Assembly: GCA_965267405.1 (NCBI GenBank)
Contig: OZ253954.1
Location: 62,001-126,000, forward strand
Direction of reading: 5' to 3'
Source: JAPPOI01 sp028818055
GTDB taxonomy: Bacteria; Pseudomonadota; Alphaproteobacteria; Rhodobacterales; Rhodobacteraceae
Length of the DNA stretch: 64,000 nt
This document shows, piece by piece, positions 1 through 9,541 of the stretch. Below the pieces are notes generated by a model. The model had not been told where the DNA came from. It did not search any database and saw nothing but the letters and a program-made list of their open reading frames with translations. Position 1 is the stretch's first letter. Every line of letters begins with the position of its first letter. A program made the translations under genes and the position numbers.

Positions 1-550
1 TTTCACTAGCCTCCGCGCCCGGATCAATTCCACCGTGACCGGGATCAATCGCTACGACCAATGGACCACCGGCTTGCTCTGCTGGCACTTTCATGTGCTC
101 TCTTAGATCGGAGTCTTGATGTTCGACGGATGCCCGGAACTCTTCAGCCGTGGCTGGCACCAATCGGACTTCCAAAAGAGCCGATCGGTCCTCTTCGACA
201 CGCATTTCTGCGCTGTCGATGACAACGGGCTCTCTTAAGATGGCGACAAATCGGGACGATCCGGGAACATAGTCACCAACCCGAATCTCGGAGATAACCT
301 CGGTGTTAGGCTCAACGGCACCTTGAAACTCAAGATATGAGAACTCAAGAATCAATCGTGCCGGATCATCCATCATGAAGGCCCGCCAAGGGACCGCCTG
401 AGTTAATGGAACGTCGATGGAAACTCCGCCACGGTCGTCGGACACATTCAGACCGTCCGAACCAATGCGCGCAAGCACATCGGCGGACCAAACCGCAAAG
501 CCAGCGCACAGCATTACTGCTGTGCAAATAATCTTGGGGAGCCTGCCCAT
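1..550 (-). CDS. amiC: N-acetylmuramoyl-L-alanine amidase, AmiC type (3' truncated by window)
   Basis: A zinc amidase that cleaves the amide bond between N-acetylmuramic acid and the stem peptide during septal peptidoglycan splitting, acting in the periplasm. Only the first ~183 residues lie in the window. An N-terminal signal peptide (residues ~1-27) is followed by a beta-rich AMIN-like domain (~30-130). The amidase_3 domain then begins with VAIDPGHGGIDPGA near residue 170, whose His is the first zinc ligand. The start at 550 is preceded by GGAG. It is divergent from nothing close by: the neighbouring aminotransferase ends at 618 on the same strand. The family call rests on the AMIN-plus-amidase order; the catalytic remainder is outside the window. 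Confidence 0.88.
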   Translation of the reverse strand, partial: MGRLPKIICTAVMLCAGFAVWSADVLARIGSDGLNVSDDRGGVSIDVPLTQAVPWRAFMMDDPARLILEFSYLEFQGAVEPNTEVISEIRVGDYVPGSSRFVAILREPVVIDSAEMRVEEDRSALLEVRLVPATAEEFRASVEHQDSDLREHMKVPAEQAGGPLVVAIDPGHGGIDPGAEASE

Positions 551-617
551 TGCTCCAGACCTGCCTATTTTTCTTTTCCAGAAAGGTATGCCAGTTACAG
601 CGCGGCGTAAACGATAT

Positions 618-1775
618 TCAATCGCCTATCCAACCTCGTGACGCAGCGAATGATTTCAGTCTCGCAAGACCTTCAACAATATCATCCGTCGATCGGGCAT
701 AAGAAAGCCGAAGAGTGGTGCCACCGCGCGCCTTGTCAAAATCCAGGCCGGGCGTAACCGCGACCGAAACCTCATCCAAGATGTCCCGCGCAAGTTGAGC
801 GGCGTCATCCGTATATTGGCTGACGTCTACGTAAACATAAAAGGCACCGTCCGGAGGAGCGAACTTGTCCATACCTGCTTCTGGCAGGCCTGCCATCATG
901 AGCGCGCGGTTTTTTCGATAAACGCTGATGTTGGCGTCCAACTCTTCTCGGCAATCCATGGCAGCCAGAGCTGCAACCTGACTTGCGTGGGGTGCACAGA
1001 TGAACATGTTTTGCGCCAGCCTCTCGATCGTCCGGACGTGATCATCTGGAACGACCATCCATCCGACCCGCCACCCAGTCATGGAAAAGTACTTTGAGAA
1101 TGAGTTGATGACATAGGCATCGTCAGAGATCGACAATGCCGTGACTGCCGGCTGTTCGTACTCGATCCCGTGGTAAATTTCGTCCGAGACAAACGCCGCG
1201 CCGCGCTCATCCGCGGCATCAATCAAAGCGCGCAAAGCGTTGCTATCCAACATTGTACCTGTGGGATTTGCTGGAGACGCGACAATCAGACCCGCAATGT
1301 CATTCGGCAAAAGCTCAGGCACCGGTTGGTAGCGATCCTGAACGCGCGTCTCGATATCCACCGGGCGCAAACTCAGCGCAGACAAGATTTGGCGATAAGA
1401 CGGGTAACCTGGCGCACCCAGCGCGACGCGGTCGCCCGCTTCGAAAAGCGCAGTGAATGCCAACAGAAATGCGCCAGACGATCCGGACGTGACGATGACC
1501 CGAGACGGGTCAAGATCGACCCCATATGTTTCGCCGTAATGGCGCGCAATTCGCTGGCGAAGTTCTGGCAAACCCAGAGCGACCGTGTATCCAAGCGTTC
1601 CGGTGTCCATTTCGGCCTTCAATGCTCGTTTCGCATTTTCGGGCGCAGGCGTGCCTGGTTGTCCAACTTCCATATGGATGACATGGCGTCCCGAGGCTTC
1701 TGCCTGCGATGCAGCCTCCATGACGTCCATAACGATAAAGGGGTCTACGTCAGACCGTTTAGATAGTTTGGGCAT
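618..1775 (-). CDS. Pyridoxal-phosphate aminotransferase, class I/II
   Basis: A fold-type I PLP enzyme that transfers an amino group between an amino acid and a 2-oxoacid in the cytoplasm; the substrate cannot be read from sequence. It has 385 residues, normal for the aspartate/aromatic aminotransferase family. Visible motifs are MEVGQPGTPAP near the N terminus, the ASPANPTGT loop (~166-174), SDEIYHG (~197-203) and the PLP-binding lysine K228 within SFSKYFSMTGWR. The start at 1775 has a strong AAGGAG upstream. It lies 67 bases upstream of the amidase gene on the same strand and diverges from the DsbA-like gene. Confidence 0.9.
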   Translation of the reverse strand: MPKLSKRSDVDPFIVMDVMEAASQAEASGRHVIHMEVGQPGTPAPENAKRALKAEMDTGTLGYTVALGLPELRQRIARHYGETYGVDLDPSRVIVTSGSSGAFLLAFTALFEAGDRVALGAPGYPSYRQILSALSLRPVDIETRVQDRYQPVPELLPNDIAGLIVASPANPTGTMLDSNALRALIDAADERGAAFVSDEIYHGIEYEQPAVTALSISDDAYVINSFSKYFSMTGWRVGWMVVPDDHVRTIERLAQNMFICAPHASQVAALAAMDCREELDANISVYRKNRALMMAGLPEAGMDKFAPPDGAFYVYVDVSQYTDDAAQLARDILDEVSVAVTPGLDFDKARGGTTLRLSYARSTDDIVEGLARLKSFAASRGWIGD

Positions 1776-1914
1776 GCGCGCTCCTTCTCAGCCCGTCCCT
1801 GCCAATCCGAGTACGTGTCGTCAATGATCAATCGCTCAACAATTCCTCGTGAGGGGCTTGCGCCAATCAGACGAACTGTATTCAATCGACTTCCGACAAC
1901 TTTTGGAGTTCCAA

Positions 1915-2667
1915 ATGCGTAGTATGGTTTTTGCCACTTTGTTCAGTTTCGCTACTGCAAGTGCCGGGTTTGCCTTTGATATCAACGCGATGAGCGACGC
2001 TGAACGCGCAGCATTCCGGGCTGAAATCCGCGAATACCTCTTGGAAAATCCGGAAGTGCTCATGGAGGCCATCGCGGTCCTCGAAGCGCGTCAGTCTGCC
2101 GAAGCTGAAATGGCCGAGGCAGATATGCTTATCGAATTCGGAGAGGCGATATTCAACGATGGCTACAGCTACGTTGGCGGAAATCCAGATGGCGATATCA
2201 CAATCGTCGAATTTCTCGACTACCGCTGTGGCTTCTGCAAGCGGGCCTTCCCGGCCGTTGAGGAGTTGATCGCCTCGGATGGCAACATCCGCTTTATCGT
2301 CAAAGAGTTCCCGATACTGGGAGAAGCTTCAGTCCTTGGATCGCGTTATGCGATCGCCGCAAAAGAGGTTGCTGGCGACGAGGCGTACAAAGCAATCCAC
2401 GATGAAATGATGTCTTTGCGCAGCGAGTTAACCGAAGCCGCAATACGTCGGATTTCATCGGATTTGGATTTACCGCATGACGAGATCGCAGCGCAGATGG
2501 ACAGCGAATTCGTGACCAACGTTATTCAAACCAACCGCGCACTCGCGCAACAACTCCAAATTCAGGGGACGCCCAGTTTCATTATGGGTGAGAGCTTTGT
2601 GCGTGGTTTTGTAGAGCTTGATCAAATGCGCGAAATCGTTGCGCAAGAGCGCGCAAATAAGGGCTAG
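1915..2667 (+). CDS. DsbA-family thiol:disulfide oxidoreductase (Com1-like)
   Basis: A periplasmic thioredoxin-fold protein, likely an oxidant or isomerase for secreted proteins. I chose the start at 1915 because GGAG sits 6 bases upstream and the resulting N terminus is a clean signal peptide (residues 1-20); a longer frame opens at 1849 without these features. A helical, acidic N-terminal segment (~25-80) precedes the thioredoxin domain. The redox site is CGFC (C105, C108) inside FLDYRCGFCKRAF, and the cis-proline loop is GTPSF near residue 226. At 250 residues it fits the DsbA/Com1 group with N-terminal helical extension. It converges with the membrane-protein gene ending at 2685. Confidence 0.88.
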   Translation: MRSMVFATLFSFATASAGFAFDINAMSDAERAAFRAEIREYLLENPEVLMEAIAVLEARQSAEAEMAEADMLIEFGEAIFNDGYSYVGGNPDGDITIVEFLDYRCGFCKRAFPAVEELIASDGNIRFIVKEFPILGEASVLGSRYAIAAKEVAGDEAYKAIHDEMMSLRSELTEAAIRRISSDLDLPHDEIAAQMDSEFVTNVIQTNRALAQQLQIQGTPSFIMGESFVRGFVELDQMREIVAQERANKG

Positions 2668-2684
2668 GTGTTCCCAATTCAGGG

Positions 2685-3440
2685 TTACTGCAAGATGAAT
2701 TCAACCACGTCGTAAAACGTGAAGAGCAGTCCTGCTGCCACTGCGCAAGTAATCAGAAAGTAAGCTAGCGAAAATCGGATCCACGGCGCTCCGCGGATAC
2801 CTTTCGCGCTGTAGCCATTTGCCTGAAAGACGAACCGAGCATTTCTACGCACATCCCAGACGGCTAACGAAAACAAACCGATAGCCAAAATGAAAATCGC
2901 CTGCTCTATGTATGCCGCACCGATCGAGGCCGAGAAAAGGCCATAGACGGCAGTGATCTGCAAAAATACTCCGACGGCGATTTGAATCGGCAATCCGAAG
3001 GCTCCGAAAACATACAGATATTTGTGAAGGCTTCGCTTTAGCGTCTCGTGGCTGAAGTCTGACCGTCTAAGCGAAAAATACGCGCACCCAACTGCGCCCA
3101 CGGTCACACTCAGCGGATATATGTAAGGAACCAACATCTGCAGCACATTGTTGGCTATCGCATTTCGAGCGCCATCTGCGACCAATGGTTCATTGGCAAT
3201 GTGCAAGGCTGCTTGCTGTGGGAACAAAACCCAAATCAGGACCCAGAACAATCCACCCGGCAATCCGGCCAAAAAATTCGAAAACATCTGGAATTGCCAC
3301 GGCCCCATAAGTCCATCATGGTCTTCTTCTGTCCAAGTTAGACTTGGGTCAGAGATGACTTTGGATCTCGTCTCGACAAATTGCCGAACAAACGGAAAAG
3401 CTCGGGATATACCGTCAGGCTTTGGCAGTTGCGTATTCAC
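2685..3440 (-). CDS. Unrecognised multi-pass inner-membrane protein
   Basis: I do not recognise this family. The 251-residue product has a ~45-residue polar N terminus followed by about five hydrophobic segments (around residues 55-75, 97-125, 143-165, 175-195 and 225-247), so it is very probably an inner-membrane protein. Short basic loops such as RRSDF and DVRRNARF would place those parts in the cytoplasm by the positive-inside rule. No catalytic motif or metal site is apparent. It lies 63 bases downstream of ispG on the same strand and may be co-transcribed with rodZ and ispG, but nothing in the sequence links it to either function. Confidence 0.75.
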   Translation of the reverse strand: MNTQLPKPDGISRAFPFVRQFVETRSKVISDPSLTWTEEDHDGLMGPWQFQMFSNFLAGLPGGLFWVLIWVLFPQQAALHIANEPLVADGARNAIANNVLQMLVPYIYPLSVTVGAVGCAYFSLRRSDFSHETLKRSLHKYLYVFGAFGLPIQIAVGVFLQITAVYGLFSASIGAAYIEQAIFILAIGLFSLAVWDVRRNARFVFQANGYSAKGIRGAPWIRFSLAYFLITCAVAAGLLFTFYDVVEFILQ

Positions 3441-3503
3441 TCTGTTGCACGGTCAGATTTGCATGAGGATCAGCGCTGAAGTGATTGATCGTCAAAGCGG
3501 TTT

Positions 3504-4631
3504 TTATTCTGCTGCCTCAACTGATTGAGACGCCTCAATCTCGGCGGCTTTTTTTTCAACTTGTTCGACAATGTGATCGACCATCTCATCGTTCGAGAGT
3601 TTGTGGCTTTGTTTACCCGCCAAGTAAACCATGCCCGACCCAGCGCCGCCGCCAGTAAACCCGACATCCGTCATCAACGCTTCGCCCGGTCCGTTCACGA
3701 CACATCCGATAATGCTCAGACTCATCGGGGTTTTGATGTGCTCCAGACGCTTTTCAAGCAATTCGACCGTCTTGATCACATCAAAGCCCTGTCGCGCACA
3801 TGACGGACAAGAAATAATGTTCACACCACGATGTCGAAGACCGAGCGACTTCAATATTTCATAGCCAACTTTCACTTCTTCGACCGGATCAGCCGACAGC
3901 GATACGCGGATGGTATCGCCTATTCCCATCCAAAGAAGGTTACCCAACCCGATCGACGACTTGATGGTGCCCGAAGTCAATCCGCCCGCTTCAGTGATAC
4001 CCAGATGGATCGGAGCATCGGTCGCATCCGCTAGGGCCTGATAAGCAGCAGCGGCCAGAAATACATCGGACGCCTTGCAGCTGATTTTGAATTCATGAAA
4101 GTCGTTATCTTCGAGGATCTTGATATGGTCGAGGCCACTTTCGACCATCGCCTCAGGGCACGGCTCTCCGTATTTTTCCAACAAGTCCTTTTCAAGCGAT
4201 CCCGCATTCACGCCAATTCGGATTGAGCATCCGTGGTCTTTTGCAGCCTTTATGACTTCTTTGACCCGGGCCTCATCGCCAATATTTCCGGGATTGATCC
4301 GCAAACACGCGGCGCCCGCTTCGGCCGCTTCTATGGCGCGTTTGTAGTGGAAATGGATGTCCGCAACGATCGGTACCGGGCTTTCCGCCACGATCTCTTT
4401 AAGCGCCGATGTCGATGCCGCATCGGGTGTAGACACACGAACGATATCCGCGCCAGCTTCAGCGGCTGCCAGCACCTGCGCTACAGTCGCTTTTACGTCG
4501 GTCGTATCCGTGTTGGTCATCGTCTGAACGGAAATCGGAGCGTCACCGCCAACCGGCACAGGGCCAACATGGATTTGGCGCGATTCACGGCGATAAATGT
4601 TACGCCAAGGGCGAACGTGGTTCAGAGACAT
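3504..4631 (-). CDS. ispG: 4-hydroxy-3-methylbut-2-en-1-yl diphosphate synthase (flavodoxin)
   Basis: It converts methylerythritol cyclodiphosphate to HMBPP, the penultimate step of the MEP isoprenoid pathway, using a [4Fe-4S] cluster and flavodoxin. The 375-residue length matches bacterial two-domain IspG: an N-terminal TIM barrel (VSVQTMTNTDT-type start, seen as ISVQTMTNTDTTD) and a C-terminal cluster domain. The cluster cysteines are in ISCPSCARQGFD and SIIGCVVNGPGEA. The C terminus is an acidic tail rich in Glu and Ala. It sits 76 bases downstream of the rodZ-like gene on the same strand, an arrangement often seen in proteobacteria. Confidence 0.96.
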   Translation of the reverse strand: MSLNHVRPWRNIYRRESRQIHVGPVPVGGDAPISVQTMTNTDTTDVKATVAQVLAAAEAGADIVRVSTPDAASTSALKEIVAESPVPIVADIHFHYKRAIEAAEAGAACLRINPGNIGDEARVKEVIKAAKDHGCSIRIGVNAGSLEKDLLEKYGEPCPEAMVESGLDHIKILEDNDFHEFKISCKASDVFLAAAAYQALADATDAPIHLGITEAGGLTSGTIKSSIGLGNLLWMGIGDTIRVSLSADPVEEVKVGYEILKSLGLRHRGVNIISCPSCARQGFDVIKTVELLEKRLEHIKTPMSLSIIGCVVNGPGEALMTDVGFTGGGAGSGMVYLAGKQSHKLSNDEMVDHIVEQVEKKAAEIEASQSVEAAE

Positions 4632-4707
4632 CGGCGATCCATCTGAGATGCAATGCGTTTATGAATAAATAGGCGAGCCTGCGCGGCGAAGCAATCGGTC
4701 AGGTCGA

Positions 4708-5970
4708 TCACTCAGAGGCGGCTTCGGCCACAGCAACAAATCGTGCTAGGTCGCTGTCGCGTTGGATATCTGCAATCTGATAGTTGCCAGTCAGATCGGA
4801 TGGTTCCAAGGCAACGTTTTTGATCACCTCGGGTCCGTTTCCAGCAGGTCCATAGGCCTTTCCGTTGACCTCGAAATAGAGCGAACCCGCATTACCGGCA
4901 CGCAACGTCGCCGGCTCTTCGGTCAGCGGCACGTCAAAGCGTTCACCGGCGTCGAGGATTTTTTCAAAGACCACGGTTCCATCGACAGACGTGACCCGCA
5001 CCCAAGATGGGCGGACAGCCAGAAGCGATACAGACGGTGTTGCATCCGCAACGACCTGAATGGGCGGTAACAACGCATCCGCGTCTTCCAACGCGACACT
5101 ACGCAGATCATCAACCCGGCCAGGAACGGCGAAAGGCAGATTGTCCGGTGTTGCTGGGGCGTTTGCTGCCAAGTCGGGCTGGCGCGACGGCGCCAATGTT
5201 CCGACGCTGTCGGGGTCGATTGATGCAATAGGTCCATCGCGAGCGACCATGACCGGTACATCCAGCGCTTCCGGTCTGTAAAGACGATCAAAAGCTTCGC
5301 TGGTAATAACTGGGTCCTGTTCATTCGCCGCGATGTCTGGCGCAATTGCCGGTGTCAGCGGATCAATTTCGGCCAAAACTTCTGGCGTTTGATCGACGGG
5401 TGTGAACCGGACTTTCTGGACTTCCTGAATGACCGCCCAACCGCCGTAACCGATGCCAGCGACCAACAGCAGCAAGATCATCACGGAACCAATAGCCCGC
5501 GGTTCAAAACCGGAAAACAGGGCCTCAGCTTTTGGCATGTAGCTGACGCTCGGATCCGTGAACGGATCGCGCAGATGAGCTGGCGGCTTTTGACCCGGCG
5601 CACGTTTCTTGTCAGCCGACTTGTTGACACGTCGGACTGACGCATCGGCCGACATGCCGTGCGCTACGGTGAAATTTCCTTCCTCGCAAAATGTCTTGAA
5701 GGCCCATTCGGGATCCATTCCAAGATAGCGGGCATACGAGCGAACATAACCAGCGATAAAACCTGGTGTTTCAAAAGCCGCGGGGTCTGCGTTTTCGATC
5801 GCAGCAATGTAATTCGCTTTGATTTTTAGTTCGCGCTGGACGTCTAACAGCGACTTGCCCATCGTAGCCCGTTCGCCACGCATGATGTCGCCAAGCAAGA
5901 GATCAAAGTCGTCGAACCCTTTCAGATTCGCCGCTTCGGCAGCTTCTGACGTCTTAGGACGCCCGCTCAT
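4708..5970 (-). CDS. rodZ: RodZ-like helix-turn-helix/transmembrane cell-shape protein
   Basis: RodZ links MreB to the membrane and periplasm and helps set rod shape. This 420-residue protein shows the usual order: a cytoplasmic HTH_25 domain (~20-100, with GKSLLDVQRELKIKANYIAAIEN), a basic linker, one membrane span (~158-178, SVMILLLLVAGIGYGGWAVI), a long Pro/Asp/Ala-rich periplasmic linker, and a C-terminal DUF4115 beta domain (~310-390, with SWVRVTSVDGTVVFEK). It is upstream of ispG on the same strand. The linker is low in conservation-type signals and probably disordered. The gene symbol is by domain order; length is somewhat above the E. coli protein. Confidence 0.85.
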   Translation of the reverse strand: MSGRPKTSEAAEAANLKGFDDFDLLLGDIMRGERATMGKSLLDVQRELKIKANYIAAIENADPAAFETPGFIAGYVRSYARYLGMDPEWAFKTFCEEGNFTVAHGMSADASVRRVNKSADKKRAPGQKPPAHLRDPFTDPSVSYMPKAEALFSGFEPRAIGSVMILLLLVAGIGYGGWAVIQEVQKVRFTPVDQTPEVLAEIDPLTPAIAPDIAANEQDPVITSEAFDRLYRPEALDVPVMVARDGPIASIDPDSVGTLAPSRQPDLAANAPATPDNLPFAVPGRVDDLRSVALEDADALLPPIQVVADATPSVSLLAVRPSWVRVTSVDGTVVFEKILDAGERFDVPLTEEPATLRAGNAGSLYFEVNGKAYGPAGNGPEVIKNVALEPSDLTGNYQIADIQRDSDLARFVAVAEAASE

Positions 5971-6086
5971 GTCTCCTGCCCCATATTAGTTCACCATGTC
6001 CCCAACTTGAGACCCGCAGAATCGGCCCCAAGGTACTGACGTAAAGGTTAACACAGCCCTCAGGCGTGGTCACCTGTGGATAAGTG

Positions 6087-7310
6087 TTATGCAGAGAGTT
6101 CGGCGCGATTGAGCGCACAATGGGACCAAAGTTGGTCCATAGCGCTGACCAATGCATCCATTTCGTGTGGTCCGTGAACCGGAGACGGCGTAAAGCGAAG
6201 CCGCTCAGTCCCGCGAGGAACCGTTGGAAAATTGATTGGTTGCACGTAGATTCCATAGTCGCTCAGCAACATGTCACTCAGCTTTTTGGTGTGTACTGGA
6301 TCACCCACGATGACCGGCACGATGTGCGAGCCGTGATCGATGATTGGAAGCCCCAAGCCCTTCAAACGAAGCTTCAGGATTGACGCTTGAGTCTGGTGTT
6401 TCTCACGCCGTTCCTGATCTTCTTTCAGGATGCGAATGCTGGCGGTTGCACCGGCAGCAACAACCGGTGGAAGTGATGTCGTAAAGATGAAGCCCGGCGC
6501 GTAAGATCTGATGGCGTCGCACATTTTCGCGCTAGCGGCGATGTATCCACCGTGCACACCGAACGCTTTGCCAAGAGTGCCATTGACGATGTCGATCCGA
6601 TCCAACAGCCCATCGCGTTCTGCAACACCGCCACCACGCGGGCCGTACATGCCAACTGCATGAACCTCGTCGAGATAGGTCAACGCATTGAATTCTTGAG
6701 CCAAATCGCAAATGGTCGCTATCGGCCCGAAGTCGCCATCCATCGAGTATACGGACTCGAACGCGATCACTTTTGGTGCACTCGGATCGTCGGCTTCCAA
6801 CAGGCTCCGCAAATGATCGACATCATTGTGCTTGAACACCCGTTTCGCGCCGCCATTACGACGAATGCCCTCAATCATCGATGCATGGTTAAGCTCATCC
6901 GAATAGATGATCAGCCCCGGAAAAAGCTTCGGCAAAGTGGATAAAGTTGCATCGTTTGCGATGTAAGCCGACGTAAAGACCAAAGCGGCCTCTTTCTGAT
7001 GCAAATCCGAAAGTTCGGCCTCGAGTTCCTTGTGATAGACGGTGGTGCCGCTGATGTTACGTGTTCCGCCAGAACCGGCCCCCGTTGCATCCAATGCATC
7101 GTGCATTGCCGCCAACACTTCAGGATGCTGACCCATGCCCAGATAATCATTGCCGCACCAGACGGTTACGGGCTTTTCAGTTCCATCCGGATGATGCCAA
7201 GTGGCATGCGGGAACTGGCCGCGTTTGCGCGCGATGTCGATGAATGTCCGATACCGGCCTTCGTCATGAAGGCGGCTTAGCGCATCATCCAATTTCCCGT
7301 TATAGTCCAC
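6087..7310 (-). CDS. hemA: 5-aminolevulinate synthase
   Basis: It condenses glycine with succinyl-CoA to give 5-aminolevulinate, the first step of tetrapyrrole synthesis in alphaproteobacteria. The protein has 407 residues, the standard length. The alpha-oxoamine synthase hallmarks are VWCGNDYLGMGQHPEV, the SGGTRNISGTT glycine-rich region, DEVHAVGMYGPRGGG and the PLP lysine in NGTLGKAFGVHGG. The C terminus has the expected INFPTVPRGTERLRFTP. The next genes (rodZ-like, 116 bases downstream; DUF4189-like, 93 bases upstream) are on the same strand but unrelated, so it probably has its own promoter in 7311-7403. Confidence 0.97.
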   Translation of the reverse strand: MDYNGKLDDALSRLHDEGRYRTFIDIARKRGQFPHATWHHPDGTEKPVTVWCGNDYLGMGQHPEVLAAMHDALDATGAGSGGTRNISGTTVYHKELEAELSDLHQKEAALVFTSAYIANDATLSTLPKLFPGLIIYSDELNHASMIEGIRRNGGAKRVFKHNDVDHLRSLLEADDPSAPKVIAFESVYSMDGDFGPIATICDLAQEFNALTYLDEVHAVGMYGPRGGGVAERDGLLDRIDIVNGTLGKAFGVHGGYIAASAKMCDAIRSYAPGFIFTTSLPPVVAAGATASIRILKEDQERREKHQTQASILKLRLKGLGLPIIDHGSHIVPVIVGDPVHTKKLSDMLLSDYGIYVQPINFPTVPRGTERLRFTPSPVHGPHEMDALVSAMDQLWSHCALNRAELSA

Positions 7311-7403
7311 CGGCGGAATCTCCTACGTCTTTGGCCGTGATTTTAAGGGATTAGGATGTATGGCAACAAGGTACAAAATGCCGCGTTCTCGGAGTTGTTA
7401 AAA

Positions 7404-7988
7404 TCAATCTCGAACAACAACTTTGCAGTCTTTCAAGGCTCGGTCACCTTTGCAGGCTCTGATCGCATCTGCATCACTTGCACCGATACCCCAAGCACCC
7501 GTTGTGGGAGAGATCGCCATTGCGCGTGCTCCTCGGTCCAGCTTGTACAGCCGTGTGAACCCCGAGGTGGCGTCCTGCGACAACGTCAGGGCACGCGATT
7601 GATAGCCCTTGGGCAAAACCCGCGCAGCCAGCTTGCACGGCGACGTCCCGGATTTGCGGGCTTTGTTGCACGCTGATAGAGCCGCGCGATCGGCTGCGTC
7701 GACATTGTGAAAGTTGAACGCCCCCTGAAGCGCCTCGCTGACCAACCCTTCGTCGGGTGAATACGCGATCGAGGAATAATACCAGACTGGTGTCCGCATC
7801 TGTTTTTCCATCAACGGCACGAGATTCTTGATCAGCGCCTGATCAGCCTTAGACAAGGCAGGCGACAATTGAATCGCCTCATTCTTCGTCGAAAACAAAA
7901 CCGACCGAGCTTCTTTCGACGTTAGAACTTCAGCCGAAGCAGCCGAACCCAACAGCATTAACCAAACCAAGAAAAATGAGACACGCAT
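7404..7988 (-). CDS. Secreted protein with two DUF4189-like repeats
   Basis: A 194-residue exported protein of unknown function. I chose the start at 7988 because GAGG lies 5 bases upstream and the N terminus becomes a clean signal peptide (MRVSFFLVWLMLLGSAASA); an in-frame ATG at 8006 lacks this. The mature protein contains two similar stretches: one with SIAYSPDEG, then AADRAALSACNKAR and PCKLAARV (about residues 70-130), and one at the C terminus with AMAISPTTGAWGIGAS, DADAIRACK and DCKVVV. Both resemble the DUF4189 pattern of an AxxxSP strand followed by paired cysteines. The four cysteines could form two disulfides. This reading is by eye, so the family is tentative. Confidence 0.72.
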   Translation of the reverse strand: MRVSFFLVWLMLLGSAASAEVLTSKEARSVLFSTKNEAIQLSPALSKADQALIKNLVPLMEKQMRTPVWYYSSIAYSPDEGLVSEALQGAFNFHNVDAADRAALSACNKARKSGTSPCKLAARVLPKGYQSRALTLSQDATSGFTRLYKLDRGARAMAISPTTGAWGIGASDADAIRACKGDRALKDCKVVVRD

Positions 7989-8103
7989 AGCAACCTCGCC
8001 AATCACATTTCATAGTCATACCGGGCCGAAAGGATCACTGCCAGTCTGGACGTCGACGGCCCGGCTGATACGGTGCGCGGAATCATTGAATGGAGATCCG
8101 GTG

Positions 8104-9483
8104 ATGAGCCTTGATGCAGTTCTTGCCCAAATTGACGACGATCTGGATGCCGCGATTGAAAGGCTGATGTCGCTTCTGCGTATACCGTCCATTTCAACCG
8201 ATCCGGCTTATGCCAAAGATTGCCAAAGTGCCGCCGATTGGCTGGTTGCAGATCTTGCATCAATGGGTGTCGATGCGGAAACAAGATCGACGCCCGGCCA
8301 TCCCATGGTCGTTGGGCACGTGGGCGAAGGCAAACCGCACTTGCTGTTTTACGGCCACTACGATGTCCAACCGGTTGATCCATTGGACCTCTGGAATCGC
8401 GACCCATTCGACCCGGCAATTGAAGACACCGATTCAGGTCCTGTTTTGCGTGGACGTGGAACGGCTGACGACAAAGGACAGTTGATGACCTTTGTCGAAG
8501 CGTGCCGTGCTTGGAAGGCGGTAAACGGAACCTGGCCGTGCAAAATTTCGTTCATTTTCGAAGGCGAAGAAGAATCTGGATCGCCTTCCTTGGTCCCGTT
8601 CCTGAAAGCGAACGCAGAGGAATTGAGCGAGCCGGACCTTGCCTTGATCTGTGATACAGGCCTTTTCGACAAAGACACGCCAGCCATCACCACGATGCTG
8701 CGCGGGCTTTTGGGTGAAGAGGTGACGATCACCGGCCCCGACATCGACCTGCACTCAGGTATGTATGGCGGACCGGCACGAAACCCTATTCGCGTGCTTT
8801 CCAAAATGATCGCGTCGCTTCACGACGAAACCGGCCGCGTGACTGTGCCTGGGTTCTACGATGGCGTGCCTGAACTCTCTGACGAGCTCCGCGCACAATG
8901 GGATGCGCTTGGCTTTGATGACGCAAGCTTTCTGGGTGACGTCGGTCTTTCACTGCCAGCAGGTGAAGATGGGCGATCAGTGCTTGAAATGATCTGGGCC
9001 CGCCCGACATGCGAGGCCAATGGCATCAATGGAGGATACACGGGCGACGGGTTCAAAACAGTGCTGCCAGCCAAGGCAAGCGCCAAGATCAGTTTCCGAT
9101 TGGTTGGCACACAGGATCCACTGAAAATCCGCTCTGCGTTTCGGGAGATGATGACGAACGCCCTGCCCTCCGATTGCAAAATCGAATTCAAAGACCACGG
9201 CGCGTCGCCCGCAAGCGTGATGTCAACCGAGAACCCGGCATTTGAGAAAGCGCGTGTAGCCCTTAGCGACGAATGGCCAAAACCTGCGGCGTTCATTGGC
9301 GGCGGCGGTTCGATCCCCATCGCTGGACATTTCAAGAATATCCTCGGTTTGGATTCCATGCTGATCGGCTTCGGTCTGGATGATGACCTGATCCACAGCC
9401 CCAATGAAAAGTACGACGTACGCAGTTTTCAGAAGGGCATCAGAAGCTGGGCGAGAGTTCTGGCGGCCGTTACCAAAGACTAA
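8104..9483 (+). CDS. M20-family metallopeptidase (dipeptidase/deacylase type)
   Basis: A co-catalytic dizinc hydrolase likely acting on dipeptides or acylated amino acids in the cytoplasm. It has 459 residues. Metal-binding motifs visible are LLFYGHYDVQPVDP (His and Asp), GRGTADDKGQ (bridging Asp), the catalytic Glu pair in FEGEEESGSP, the Asp in LICDTG, and a late His in DDLIHSPNEKYD. The lid domain contains the expected DIDLHSGMYGG. I chose ATG at 8104, with GGAG 7 bases upstream, over TTG at 8086. No operon partner is evident; the next gene converges from 9542. Confidence 0.9.
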   Translation: MSLDAVLAQIDDDLDAAIERLMSLLRIPSISTDPAYAKDCQSAADWLVADLASMGVDAETRSTPGHPMVVGHVGEGKPHLLFYGHYDVQPVDPLDLWNRDPFDPAIEDTDSGPVLRGRGTADDKGQLMTFVEACRAWKAVNGTWPCKISFIFEGEEESGSPSLVPFLKANAEELSEPDLALICDTGLFDKDTPAITTMLRGLLGEEVTITGPDIDLHSGMYGGPARNPIRVLSKMIASLHDETGRVTVPGFYDGVPELSDELRAQWDALGFDDASFLGDVGLSLPAGEDGRSVLEMIWARPTCEANGINGGYTGDGFKTVLPAKASAKISFRLVGTQDPLKIRSAFREMMTNALPSDCKIEFKDHGASPASVMSTENPAFEKARVALSDEWPKPAAFIGGGGSIPIAGHFKNILGLDSMLIGFGLDDDLIHSPNEKYDVRSFQKGIRSWARVLAAVTKD

Positions 9484-9541
9484 TCGAGATGCGCCGCCGG
9501 TTTTGCTGGTGGCGCGCTTCGCAAACTTTGGATTGAGCCAA

